Positions 8,716-17,538 of a stretch of DNA of 64,000 nucleotides are shown in pieces. A model generated the notes under the pieces. It saw only the letters and a program-made list of their open reading frames with translations, made no database searches and was not told where the DNA came from. How positions within the stretch are numbered: position 1 is the first letter of the stretch; every line of letters begins with the position of its first letter. Position numbers and translations under genes: made by a program. This DNA comes from Schaalia sp. ORNL0103 (GTDB lineage Bacteria > Actinomycetota > Actinomycetes > Actinomycetales > Actinomycetaceae): assembly GCF_019429565.1 (NCBI RefSeq), contig NZ_JAHXSA010000003.1:1-64000 (forward strand), written 5' to 3'.

Positions 8716-9501
8716 ATGACCACCTCCACCGCCACCCCGGCCTCATCGGCCCCTACGGACGCGCTGCTGAGCCTCGAGGGCGTCTCGAAGATCTACGGCG
8801 ACCTGCACGCCCTCGACAACGTGTCCCTCGAGATCCCGCGCGGCCAGTGGGTCTCCATCGTCGGCCCCTCCGGATCCGGCAAGACCACCCTCATGAACAT
8901 CGTCGGCGCCATGGACACCGCCACCAAGGGCACCGTCATGCTGGACGGCCACGACATCTCCGACCTGACCGCCGACGAACTCACCGAGGTGCGCTGCCGG
9001 ACCATCGGCCTCGTCTTCCAGCAGTTCCACCTCATCGGTCACCTGACGGCCCTCGAGAACGTCATGGTCGCCCAGTACTACCACTCGATGCCTGACGAGA
9101 AGGAGGCCCTCGAGGCCCTCGACCGCGTCGGCCTCGCCGATCGTGCCACCCACCTGCCGCGCCAGCTCTCCGGCGGCGAGCAGCAGCGCGTGTGCGTGGC
9201 CCGCGCCCTTATCAACTACCCCAAGCTGCTGCTGGCCGACGAGCCCACCGGCAACCTGGACGAAACCAACGAGGAGATCGTCCTCGACCTGTTCAACCAG
9301 CTCCACCAGGACGGTACGACCCTCATGGTCGTCACCCACGACGCGCTTGTCGCCGAACAGGGCCAGCGCGAAATCCGACTCGACCACGGCAAGGTCGTCA
9401 AGGAAACCTGGCATGACCACGACTTCGAACAGCGCGCATCCGGCCTGGTTCTGCCCGGCCGCGACGGCGACGCGCGCAGCGGAAAGGACAAGGTGCGATG
9501 A
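8716..9501 (+). CDS. ABC transporter ATP-binding protein
   Basis: A 261-residue ATPase of the LolD/MacB class that would energise the two preceding permeases. Visible motifs in order are Walker [11 protein letters not shown]-loop LVFQQFHLI, signature LSGGEQQR, Walker [14 protein letters not shown] and the switch His in VVTHDA. I chose ATG 8716; the ATG at 8704 overlaps the previous stop and has poor spacing. The 3' end overlaps the FMN-binding gene by four bases (ATGA). Confidence 0.92.
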   Translation: MTTSTATPASSAPTDALLSLEGVSKIYGDLHALDNVSLEIPRGQWVSIVGPSGSGKTTLMNIVGAMDTATKGTVMLDGHDISDLTADELTEVRCRTIGLVFQQFHLIGHLTALENVMVAQYYHSMPDEKEALEALDRVGLADRATHLPRQLSGGEQQRVCVARALINYPKLLLADEPTGNLDETNEEIVLDLFNQLHQDGTTLMVVTHDALVAEQGQREIRLDHGKVVKETWHDHDFEQRASGLVLPGRDGDARSGKDKVR

Positions 9502-10073
9502 CCACGCCCACCCCTGTTGAGAGCCGATCCCGTTGGGTTGCCCCGGCCTCGTACGCGGTCCTCGGCGCCCTCGGCGCGACCATCCTGGCCGCGTGCACGC
9601 CCAACACCGGCCTGGACATGACCAAGCCCATGAGCGACGGCACCTGGACCGCCCAGTCCAACGCCGACGACCAGGGCTCCATCGGTACGATCACCATCAC
9701 CGTCGAGGGCGGGCGCATCACCGCCACCTCCTACGAGACGACGCTGGCCGACGGCACCGACAAGGGCACCGAGTACGGCAAGAACTCCGCGGGCGAAGTC
9801 TTCAACGAGGACTACTACAAGAAGGCTCAGGCCGCCGTCGCCTCCTACCAGGAGTACTCCGACAACCTCACCAAGGTCGGCGACCCCGCCAAGGTCGACG
9901 TCATCACCGGTGCCACCGTCGCCCACCAGCAGTTCGTGCAGGCCGCCATCCGCGCCATCGCCGCCGCCCAGGGCGTCTCCCCGGACGGCGCCGACGACAT
10001 CAACATCCCCGGCCTGAACGACGCCACGAAGGACGGCGACCTCGACAAGGACCTCGGAGGCTCCGACGGCTGA
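9498..10073 (+). CDS. FMN-binding domain lipoprotein
   Basis: A 191-residue lipoprotein (lipobox LAAC near residue 33) with an FMN-binding domain. The motif DVITGAT matches the D-x-x-T-G-A-T site whose Thr receives covalent FMN from ApbE in RnfG/NqrC/PplA-type proteins. The body (MSDGTWTAQ, TITITVEGGRITATSYE) fits the small domain seen in extracellular electron-transfer flavoproteins. It is followed after one base by apbE, which supports flavinylation. I infer that it moves electrons outside the membrane, perhaps to ferric iron for the P19/FTR1 pair. Confidence 0.88.
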   Translation: MTTPTPVESRSRWVAPASYAVLGALGATILAACTPNTGLDMTKPMSDGTWTAQSNADDQGSIGTITITVEGGRITATSYETTLADGTDKGTEYGKNSAGEVFNEDYYKKAQAAVASYQEYSDNLTKVGDPAKVDVITGATVAHQQFVQAAIRAIAAAQGVSPDGADDINIPGLNDATKDGDLDKDLGGSDG

Positions 10074-10074
10074 T

Positions 10075-11235
10075 TTGGCGCGTACCACCGGCGCGCCGGG
10101 GGACGAGGCCGTGGCCGGGTCCCCGGGGTCTGCTCCCACGTGGCGCTCCTCCTTCCCAGCGATGGGCACCCGCGTCGACATCATCGGCTGGGGCGGGGAC
10201 GGCATGGCGATCGTCAACGCTGTCGTGGGCGTTGTTGCACGCCACGAGGACATGTGGAGCGTGTTCCGGCCTTCGTCCGAGGTGTCGCGGCTCAATTCTG
10301 TTGTTGCTTCGGCAGGGGGCAGTGACGGTACGTCCCGTTGCGGGGCTGATTCCGCGGTGGCCGGCCCCGTCCTCGTCGTGAGCGAAGAAACCGACCGGCT
10401 GCTGCGTGACGCGCTGGCGCTCGCGGAGGCGACCGGGGGAGCGTTCAACCCGTTGATCGGGCCGCTCGTTGCCGCGTGGGACGTCAAGGCGATGCGGGCC
10501 GCGTACGTCGCGGGTGTGCCCTTGCCGCCCGCGCCTTCTGAGCGTGTTGTGGAGGCGGCGTTGCGGGCGTCGTCGTGGGGCTTGCTGTCGCGCGTTGGCG
10601 AGCGGCGGTGGGTGATGGGTGCCCCTGCTGAGTGCGTCGGTGGCGTGGATGTTCCCAGTCCGCGCCTCGACCTGGGCGGTATCGCGAAGGGGCGCACCGC
10701 CGATGCGTGCCGCGACCTGGCCGTGGCCATGGGGGCGCGTGGCGTGTTGGTGTCGGTGGGGACCTCGTCGGTGTCGGTGTTCGGGACTCGCGCCGACGGC
10801 TCTTCGTGGCGTGCCGGCCTGCGCGACCCTCATGGCGGGCCCACGTCGGTCGCTGGCGTCGTGGATCTGCCTGCGGGTGGCATGGCGTCCCTGTCGACGT
10901 CCGGCGACAACCTGGGGCCGCTGGGTGGTGTGCGTGCTGTTTGTGCGGGGTCTGCGGCGGATCATCGTGCGCGTGAAACATCGCGTGAAACATCCGTGGG
11001 TGGCGGTCGGATTTTCGACCACCACATCATCGACCCGCGTACGGGTTACCCCGCGCGTGCGGGCGTTCGACAAGTCAGCGTCGTGGCCTCGTCGGGCGTG
11101 TTGGCGGAGGCACTGTCGACAGCACTGCTCGTCGATCCGTCCATCGATGTTTCGGACGTCGAGGCCCGCTGGGCCCGCGAGACGGGCGCCCCTGCCTCGG
11201 CGAAGGTTGTTGGCCTGGTGCGGGTGGGATCCTGA
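10075..11235 (+). CDS. apbE: FAD:protein FMN transferase (ApbE)
   Basis: A 386-residue ApbE-family enzyme that transfers FMN from FAD to a Thr of FMN-binding domains. Landmarks are FPAMGTRVDI near the N-terminus, GAFNPLIGPL, DLGGIAKGRTADA, a Gly-Val-rich strand GVLVSVGTSS, and HHIIDPRTGYPA, the Mg/FAD-binding segment. The substrate is almost certainly the preceding lipoprotein, whose DVITGAT site is intact. Start: TTG 10075 is directly behind the upstream stop; a later GTG is possible. No signal peptide is clear, unlike many ApbE proteins. Codon use becomes less GC-rich toward the 3' end, where the repeat-rich region begins. Confidence 0.9.
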   Translation: MARTTGAPGDEAVAGSPGSAPTWRSSFPAMGTRVDIIGWGGDGMAIVNAVVGVVARHEDMWSVFRPSSEVSRLNSVVASAGGSDGTSRCGADSAVAGPVLVVSEETDRLLRDALALAEATGGAFNPLIGPLVAAWDVKAMRAAYVAGVPLPPAPSERVVEAALRASSWGLLSRVGERRWVMGAPAECVGGVDVPSPRLDLGGIAKGRTADACRDLAVAMGARGVLVSVGTSSVSVFGTRADGSSWRAGLRDPHGGPTSVAGVVDLPAGGMASLSTSGDNLGPLGGVRAVCAGSAADHRARETSRETSVGGGRIFDHHIIDPRTGYPARAGVRQVSVVASSGVLAEALSTALLVDPSIDVSDVEARWARETGAPASAKVVGLVRVGS

Positions 11236-11660
11236 GTGCTGGCGGGTCATCACTGTTGTACTTCTGCTGATGCGCAGGGCTGGGGTAGCTAGCGCTGCAC
11301 CCGTTACCTCCTGCTGCACCCTTTACGTCGCGATGCACCCGAACAGAAGGGGTGTAATGCCTACGGATCGGGTGTACTGCCAGCGAGGACAAGTGAACCT
11401 GTGGTCAGTGAATGATGGAGCGTCTTGTGTTGAGAAGAGGCGAGGGATGACTACTGCTCCATCCCCGGCCGTTCTTGATGCTCCCGCCGCAGTTGGGGGC
11501 AAGACAAAGGATGTGGTTCTCGCTATCCACAGCTGTTTGCTCGTGTCGTGGTTTATCCACAGGGCGTGAGTTTCTTGGTGTGCTGTGTTTGTTGTGCTGT
11601 GACAATCGAATTATGAGCAGCCATCAAATGACAGTTATTCGCTCCTCGGAGAGGTGCCGA
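11236..11660. repeat. Intergenic region with 80-bp direct repeat, left copy
   Basis: Lower GC than its surroundings. The element at 11297-11376 is matched at 12791-12870, with the last 54 bases (11323-11376) identical. No gene is convincing in the rest; two ATGs at 11613 and 11661 are candidate starts for the following gene. Confidence 0.75.
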
Positions 11661-12707
11661 ATGGCCCGTGAGGAGCAAGAGCCAGGCCTTTGCTTGCACG
11701 TGATGCGAGGGTGCTACGTTCAAGTCGAAGATCCGCGTCTTCTCGAGACTCCATGGAGCACATGGACAACAGTGGCGCGAGCACGTCTCCTTGCGGTTCA
11801 CGCATCCGGGAGTGGAGATCGAGTCTTCGTCGGTGCGAGTTCACTTGTCTGTCACGGGATTCCGCTGTGGGAGGCAAATCCGGACGTTTTCGTATGGGCT
11901 CATACCCGTCGTGGGAGCAAGCCCCTTCGTGCAGTCCGTGCAGCAGGGTTCCTGGTGCCTGCAGTCGCGGTGCGCTGGTCTATTGCTCCTCCTCTTGAGA
12001 AAAGACTACAGTCCGCTGGAGGCGTCTTAGCGGAAGGAGCTAGTGATGCTGCGGTACGAATGGCGTGCTGGTCTGAGCACCTGAGTGCATTCGTGGGTGT
12101 CTGCATGGTTCTCAATCGGCTCTCGTCCTTCTCCCTCTTTTCGCAGGATGAATGCCGTGGCCGAGCGGAAGAAGTCAGATCAGGAATGCTAGCCAGGTTG
12201 ACGCAGTGGAGCCAACAAACGGGCAACATTCCGTCACGGCGAGCGCAAGCCATCATTCGGGCCGCTGACCCGGGGTGCGACAATCCTGCTGAGGCCGCTT
12301 TGCTATGGGTTGTGAAGTCGGTGTGTGGGTTCAAAGTGGTTACCCAGCATGAAATTGTTGTTAACGGGCGTCATTACTTTTTGGACATTGCGATTCCTGG
12401 ACTCATGATCATCTTCGAGTTCGATGGCATTGGAAAACTGGGCAAGGATGATGCTGAGTTCGCGCGGGCGAAGCGTGACTGGATCCAACGTGAAAATGAC
12501 CTGCGCAGTGCTGGATGGACGATCTATCGGGTTTCATGGATGGATTATGAGGATGTTGTGAGGCTGAGAGCTTGGGTAGCTGAGGTGCTCGCACCGTATC
12601 AAGCATCGATTCCCGCATCGGCACAGAACTTGTGGGCAGCTCCAACCGTGGCCTGCGACGGCCCACATCGGCGTTTTCATATGGGAGCATTTCGACGGTG
12701 GTCGTAG
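11661..12707 (+). CDS. DUF559/AbiEi-like endonuclease-domain protein
   Basis: A 348-residue protein. The N-terminal two-thirds resembles actinobacterial AbiEi-like proteins (a cue is VFVGASSLVCHGIPLW). The C-terminus has a DUF559 / very-short-patch-repair-like nuclease fold: FLDIAIPGLMIIFEFDG, a run of charged residues, then LRSAGWTIYRVSW, giving a D...E-x-D pattern. Cellular role is unknown; relatives are scattered among Actinobacteria and often lie in variable regions. ATG 11661 is chosen because GGAGAGG is 6 nt upstream; ATG 11613 is in frame but lacks a site. GC and codon use are clearly lower than in neighbours, and 80-bp direct repeats flank it, which suggests acquisition. Confidence 0.7.
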   Translation: MAREEQEPGLCLHVMRGCYVQVEDPRLLETPWSTWTTVARARLLAVHASGSGDRVFVGASSLVCHGIPLWEANPDVFVWAHTRRGSKPLRAVRAAGFLVPAVAVRWSIAPPLEKRLQSAGGVLAEGASDAAVRMACWSEHLSAFVGVCMVLNRLSSFSLFSQDECRGRAEEVRSGMLARLTQWSQQTGNIPSRRAQAIIRAADPGCDNPAEAALLWVVKSVCGFKVVTQHEIVVNGRHYFLDIAIPGLMIIFEFDGIGKLGKDDAEFARAKRDWIQRENDLRSAGWTIYRVSWMDYEDVVRLRAWVAEVLAPYQASIPASAQNLWAAPTVACDGPHRRFHMGAFRRWS

Positions 12708-13398
12708 GAGTTCTGAACACCAACGGAAGTGCTCCACCGGTTACGTGGCGCTTCATGCGTTGCGAGGTGCTGCGCTTTTTGCGTCGCGATGCACCCGTTA
12801 TGTCCCGCTACACCCGTTACGTCGCGATGCACCCGAACAGAAGGGGTGTAATGCCTACGGATCGGGTGTAGGGCCCTCATCAACAAGGGAAGTCGCGGTT
12901 GTCTGCTGGATGACAATGCTGGGCTCGCCACTAAATGCCGCTGCGAGGGCATGAAAAGATCGTGATACCCGTGTTGTGAGCGAGCTCGGTGGGAAGGCCC
13001 CAGCAATCAAGGGCCTGCCGACATCTCAGGACTACTGGTCGCCTGCGATTAAGGCGTTGTGGCCAGGCCGGGCTTCGAGCCGACGCGCTAAACCCATGAG
13101 AACACCAGGCTCCACAGGTGTGGAGGGCGCCGGAGGGACCGGAGGGCCTGGCTGCGGTGCCCGTGGGCGGTGGCGGGGCCTGGCCTTGGTGTCCGTTGGC
13201 GGTGGCGAAAACTGTCTCAGGCAAATGTCGCACGTAATTTAAGGCGGTCATTTTTTAAGTGCGTCTGAAAACGTTGCAATTCCAACGACCGATCTTCTCA
13301 GTTTGAAGTACCCGCAAGGGAATTACGTGCGGAATTGTCGAGCATGACCCGCAAGCTCCGCCCGGAACACTCGCGGGGCCACTCATCGACGCCAGAAT
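12708..13398. repeat. Intergenic region with right direct repeat and inverted GC-rich element
   Basis: 12791-12870 is the right copy of the 80-bp direct repeat. 13060-13255 is the reverse complement of the element at 1-190: both share TAAATTACGTGCGA near one end, blocks such as GGTCCCTCCGGCGCCCTCC, and CTCGAAGCCCGGC at the other. No protein-coding gene is supported. Confidence 0.75.
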
Positions 13399-16300
13399 TC
13401 AGGCGGAACGCCCCGCAAGCAGCGTCGCCAGGTGGACGCCCCCGCGGCCCGCCAGCTGGGCGGCCTGGGTGCGGCAGGAGAAGCCGTCCGCCAGGTACAC
13501 CGCATCCGGCTGGGCCGACAGGGACGGCAGCAGCGAATGGGAAGCGACGGCCACAGATAGGTCATAGTGGCCCGCCTCCATGCCGAAATTCCCGGCCAGG
13601 CCACAGCAGCCCTCGAGCCGTGTTACGCGTGCGCCCAGCGACTCGAGCAACGCCTGGTCCGCGTCCCACCCCATGACGGAGTAGTGGTGGCAGTGTGGCT
13701 GTGCGACGATCTCGACGCCCTCCAGGCTCGGCAGGCGACGCCCGGATGCGGGCACGGCTGACAGCACCTCGGCGAGGGTGTGCGTCGCGCCCGACACGAG
13801 CATAGAGCGCGGGTCCTCGGGCAGCAGGTCCAGCAGGTCGTCGCGCAGCACTGCCGTGCACGATGGCTCAACGCCGACGATCGGGATCCCCGATGCCGCG
13901 AAAGGCGCAAGAACGCCCAGCAACGACGCCAAGTGCTTCTTCGCCCCCGTCAGCTGACCCGTCGTAATCCACGTGAGGCCGCAGCACGCGTCCGGCGCGA
14001 CGATTGGCGCGAACCCGTTCGCCTCGAGCACGTCGACGACCGCGCGCGCACCAGCATCGTCCAGGGTCTGGCTAAACGAGTCTGCCCACACGAGCGCGTA
14101 TGGCCGCCCGCTGGGGTCGCGCGGCCCGGAAAGGATCGGAGAGTCCGACATCGACGAGGCCTGTGCACCCTCGCGCTCGCGGGCATCGGATACGGCATCC
14201 GACGAAGCCGACGCAGGAACGCTGTCCGCCAACAGGGAGCGGCGGCGAGCCCACGCGGTGAAGGTGCCGGACTGGAGGGCGGGCATGCCTCGTCGAGGAT
14301 CGAGGCCAATGATGCGGAATGCGAGTGAGCGCAGGGGTGCGACCGACATGACGGCGTTCGCGATGCTTGCCAGGCCGGGCACGCGCGCGGTGACGCGGGT
14401 GAGGCGAGGCAGCCAACCGAGCGTGTAGTGGCTGAGGGGACGCATGCGGCCCCGGTAGGTGCGGAACAGCGCTTCGGAGCGGTAGCGGGCCATGTCGACG
14501 CCGGCGGGGCAGTCGGCGGAGCAGGCCTTGCAGGCGAGGCACAGGTCGAGGGCCTCGAGGACCTCGGGGGAGTCGATGGCCTTGACGAGCTGCGAGTTTG
14601 CGGCCTCCTGGAGGATGCGGGCGCGGCCGCGGGTCACGTCCTTCTCCTCGCGCGTGGCCAGGTAGGACGGGCACATGAAGGTGCCGGACACTCCCGCGCG
14701 GCACTTGCCGACGCCCGTGCAGCGGTGGACGGCGGCCGTGAAGTCGCCGCCGTCGTGGGTGAAGGCGAAGCCACCGTCCGCGGGCATGGGGCGCGCGGCG
14801 ACGCGGCGCAAACTGAAGTCGAGGGGGTCGACGCCGGGCTGGAGCTCGAGGGCCCCGCCGGCAACTCCGGCACTACCGGCATTCCGCACCCGCGCGCGGG
14901 AGGTGGCCTCGGCCTCGTCCATGGGGGCGGCGAGCACCCCGGGGTTGAGCAGGTTGTCCGGGTCGAAGACGTGCTTGACGCGGGCGAACAGGTCGAGCAT
15001 CTCGGGGGAGTACATGAAGCGCAGGAGCTCGCCGCGGGCGCGCCCGTCGCCGTGCTCGCCGGAGACGGAGCCGCCGTGGGCCGCGCAGATGCGGGCCGCG
15101 GACTGCAGGAAGGCGCGCGAGTGGGCGACGCCCTCCGGGGTGTCGAGCGGCATGGCGAGGCGCACGTGCACGCACCCGTCGCCGAAGTGCCCGTACAGGA
15201 GCCCGTCGATGTCGAACTCTTCCATGAGGGCGGTGAAGTCGCGCAGGTACGCGCCGAGGTTCTCGGGCGGGACGGCCGCATCCTCGAAGCCGGGCCAGGC
15301 CTGCTGGTCGCCGCCGCCTGCGCCGTCCGGCGGGGTGCGCCCGCCCAGGCCCGCACCGTCGGCGCGGATCCTCCACAGGGCCGAGGCCTGGGCCCCCGGC
15401 GGGTACACGACCGTGTCGATGGCGGCCGAGTCGGCGCACAGGGCGCGTGCGCGCTCCAGGGAGGCGGTGATGTCTTCGCCGGGGGCGCCGACTTCGACGA
15501 GGAGCCAGCCTTCGCCCTCGGGCAGGGCGGGGACGGCGCCGGGGCCCTTGTGGGCGCGTACGACGTCGACGAGGCGACGGTCCATGCCTTCCACCGCGAG
15601 GGGCGAGTGGGTGAGCAGTGCGGGCACGTCGTCGGCGGCCTCGATCATGGAGCGGTAGCCGAGGGCGGCGAGCACGGGCGCGTCGGGCAGGGGCACGAGG
15701 CGCACGGTGATGGACAGGATGAGGACGAGGGTTCCTTCGGTACCCGTGAGCATGGCGGCGAGGTTGCGCCCGCCCTCGGGGGTGAGGTGCTCGAGGGAGT
15801 AGCCGGAGACTTGGCGCTTGAAGCGGCCGAGCTCGGTGCGGATGGGCGCCAGGTTGGAGTCGATGAGGGAGGCCAACCCCGGTACGTCGCTGAGGGCGGC
15901 GTCGTGGTCGGTCGTGGCCGTGAATCGCCGCCCCTGCCCGTCCACGCAGTCGAGGGAGACGATGTTGTCGGAGGTGCGCCCCCAGGCGGTTGCATGCGGG
16001 CCGCACGCGTTGTTGGCGACCATGCCGGCGATCGTCGCGCGGTTCTGGGAGGACGGGTCGGGGCCGAAGCGCAGGCCGTGCTTCGCGGACGCGGCCTGGA
16101 GGGTGGAGCCGACGCAGCCGGGTTCGATGGTGGCCGTGCGGGCCTCGGGGTCGATGGAGATGACGCGGTTCATGTGCCGCGAGAAGTCGAGGACGAGGCC
16201 GGGGCCGATCGCGTTGGACGCGCACGAGGTGCCGCCGCCTCGGGCGGTGAGGGGGACGCCGTGGGCGCGGGCGAGGTCGAAGGCCGCGATCGCCTGCTCG

Positions 16301-16434
16301 GGCGTGCGCGGGAATGCGACGGCCAGGGGTGGGATGCGCGTTAGGCCGGCGTCGGAGGAGTAGCGCGCTCGCGTGCCGCTTGAGGCGTCGACGTCGATGA
16401 GTGCGCGCAGGTCCGTCAGGAAGCTCTCGCTCAT
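13399..16434 (-). CDS. FAD-linked oxidase with Fe-S and CCG domains (D-lactate/glycolate dehydrogenase type)
   Basis: A 1011-residue three-part oxidoreductase. Residues about 20-220 form the FAD-binding (VAO/PCMH) domain with PLTARGGGTSCASNAIGPG. Residues about 230-520 form the FAD-oxidase C-terminal domain, containing YGHFGDGCVHVR and SGEHGDGRARGELL. Residues about 560-680 hold two Fe-S clusters, including CLACKACSADCP. The end carries two Cys-Cys-Gly (CCG) regions, DACCGLTW and EGCCGLAGNFGMEAGHY. Such fusions oxidise D-lactate or related 2-hydroxy acids and pass electrons to quinone. The exact substrate cannot be read from sequence. It appears monocistronic. Confidence 0.88.
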   Translation of the reverse strand: MSESFLTDLRALIDVDASSGTRARYSSDAGLTRIPPLAVAFPRTPEQAIAAFDLARAHGVPLTARGGGTSCASNAIGPGLVLDFSRHMNRVISIDPEARTATIEPGCVGSTLQAASAKHGLRFGPDPSSQNRATIAGMVANNACGPHATAWGRTSDNIVSLDCVDGQGRRFTATTDHDAALSDVPGLASLIDSNLAPIRTELGRFKRQVSGYSLEHLTPEGGRNLAAMLTGTEGTLVLILSITVRLVPLPDAPVLAALGYRSMIEAADDVPALLTHSPLAVEGMDRRLVDVVRAHKGPGAVPALPEGEGWLLVEVGAPGEDITASLERARALCADSAAIDTVVYPPGAQASALWRIRADGAGLGGRTPPDGAGGGDQQAWPGFEDAAVPPENLGAYLRDFTALMEEFDIDGLLYGHFGDGCVHVRLAMPLDTPEGVAHSRAFLQSAARICAAHGGSVSGEHGDGRARGELLRFMYSPEMLDLFARVKHVFDPDNLLNPGVLAAPMDEAEATSRARVRNAGSAGVAGGALELQPGVDPLDFSLRRVAARPMPADGGFAFTHDGGDFTAAVHRCTGVGKCRAGVSGTFMCPSYLATREEKDVTRGRARILQEAANSQLVKAIDSPEVLEALDLCLACKACSADCPAGVDMARYRSEALFRTYRGRMRPLSHYTLGWLPRLTRVTARVPGLASIANAVMSVAPLRSLAFRIIGLDPRRGMPALQSGTFTAWARRRSLLADSVPASASSDAVSDAREREGAQASSMSDSPILSGPRDPSGRPYALVWADSFSQTLDDAGARAVVDVLEANGFAPIVAPDACCGLTWITTGQLTGAKKHLASLLGVLAPFAASGIPIVGVEPSCTAVLRDDLLDLLPEDPRSMLVSGATHTLAEVLSAVPASGRRLPSLEGVEIVAQPHCHHYSVMGWDADQALLESLGARVTRLEGCCGLAGNFGMEAGHYDLSVAVASHSLLPSLSAQPDAVYLADGFSCRTQAAQLAGRGGVHLATLLAGRSA

Positions 16435-16585
16435 GGTGCCAGTCTGTCACGCGGATGCGCCCGGGGCGGCGGGTATCCGGTGTGCGGATGGTCGCGCGAG
16501 GCCGTGGCCGGTTGGGGTGTGCGTGGGGGTTCGTGGCGCTGTCGGGAAAGGGGGGCGAGGAAGCGGGTGCCTGCGGCCCTGTAGA

Positions 16586-16819
16586 TTACGCGGGTTCCGG
16601 GTCGTCGCGGAAGAGCTTGGGGAAGGGTGTCACGGGGACGGGCATGCGCTCCACGGGCGGCAGATGCGGGCTGACCGCGTGTTCGGAATGCGGGTAAATG
16701 CGGGGGGAGGAGTCTGCGTTCAGGCAGTAGGGTGACAGTTCGCGGCGCGTTTCATCGGACGCTGGAACCTGCAGCTCCGGCGCCGAATATTCAACGATAC
16801 GCAGCTTATCCCTGCCCAT
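16586..16819 (-). CDS. Small hypothetical protein
   Basis: A 77-residue frame starting MGRDKLRIVEYSAPELQVP. Third codon positions are mostly G or C, as in real genes of this genome, and an AGGGTG-like site precedes the ATG. It is Pro-rich with no membrane segment and no recognisable domain. It could instead be a chance frame. Confidence 0.45.
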   Translation of the reverse strand: MGRDKLRIVEYSAPELQVPASDETRRELSPYCLNADSSPRIYPHSEHAVSPHLPPVERMPVPVTPFPKLFRDDPEPA

Positions 16820-17078
16820 TGAGTGTCACCCTGTTCTGTCTCATATGCTCAGCCGCGCAGTAGTCTAACCGGGTGGAAGATGCTGCGCCATCCGGATTCC
16901 GAGCGACATCTGTCATCGTACACGACATTGGTCCCAAGTCATCGGACAACTGAGGATAGTTGCTCAGCATGTGTCAGTGGCTAGCATTTCCCTTCGCCCG
17001 GGTTGCTGTCGGGACTGGTGTGTGCGCGTGCGACGGCGGCCCCGCCCGTGGGAGGCTGGGAGTGCCACTCAGCATGAG

Positions 17079-17303
17079 TTAGCGGTTGGAGGCCTTGTTT
17101 GTCCGCGCCTCCTTGAGCGCTGCCCACTCTTCGTCCGTCGTCTGGTTTCTGCCGGCGATGATGTTGGCGAAGTCCTGCGAGGTGCGGGTGCCCTCGATGG
17201 CCATGAGGGTACCGTTGACGTTGGTGAGGTCGCGCTCGAGAGAGGCGAGGTTGGTGATGGTCGTCGCGCGCATCGCCGTGACGGCTTCGTCCTCGGACTG
17301 GAT
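17079..17303 (-). pseudogene. Remnant or 5'-truncated small helical protein
   Basis: A frame beginning at ATG 17273 gives 64 residues (MRATTITNLASLERDLTNVN...), hydrophilic and helical in character. The same frame remains open for about 30 more codons upstream with protein-like sequence (DEQDDLNTIQSEDEAVTA) until a stop, but contains no ATG, GTG or TTG there. That suggests the 3' end of a gene whose front was lost. It matches no family I recognise. Confidence 0.35.
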
Positions 17304-17538
17304 GGTATTCAGGTCGTCCTGTTCGTCGTACCGGCATCGTGTCGTACTAGCGAACTATTCTACCGGCTTGAAAGACTGTGGGTACGGTGGATTTCGCGGG
17401 TGTGATGCCTCGTCGACGCCCGTAATATCGCCTGATAATTACGTGGTATCTACCGCAATGTGCCTGTGTCGTCCTAGCTTCTTTTGGAACGTATGAAACA
17501 ATGGCCACGAGCGCCCCATACACGTGAAGGAAAGAGCG

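Larger units (their letters stand above)
16435..17538. other. 1.1-kb sparse region
   Basis: Only two short minus-strand frames are worth noting (16586-16819 and 17079-17273, listed separately). The remainder shows no gene, long repeat or strong hairpin. The last 100 bases are AT-richer and probably hold the promoter of the gene at 17539, though I cannot assign -35/-10 hexamers with confidence. Confidence 0.5.

Noticed and set aside
11236-13260. Insertion sequence around the DUF559 gene
   Set aside because: Direct repeats flank the gene but no transposase or terminal inverted repeats adjoin it; cassette-like is as far as the sequence goes.
14428-16344. 638-codon plus-strand open frame
   Set aside because: Antisense to the FAD/Fe-S dehydrogenase, whose motifs are clear; composition is that of a shadow.
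16981-17337. 118-codon minus-strand frame
   Set aside because: Arg/Pro/His-rich and overlaps the more protein-like 17079-17303 frame.
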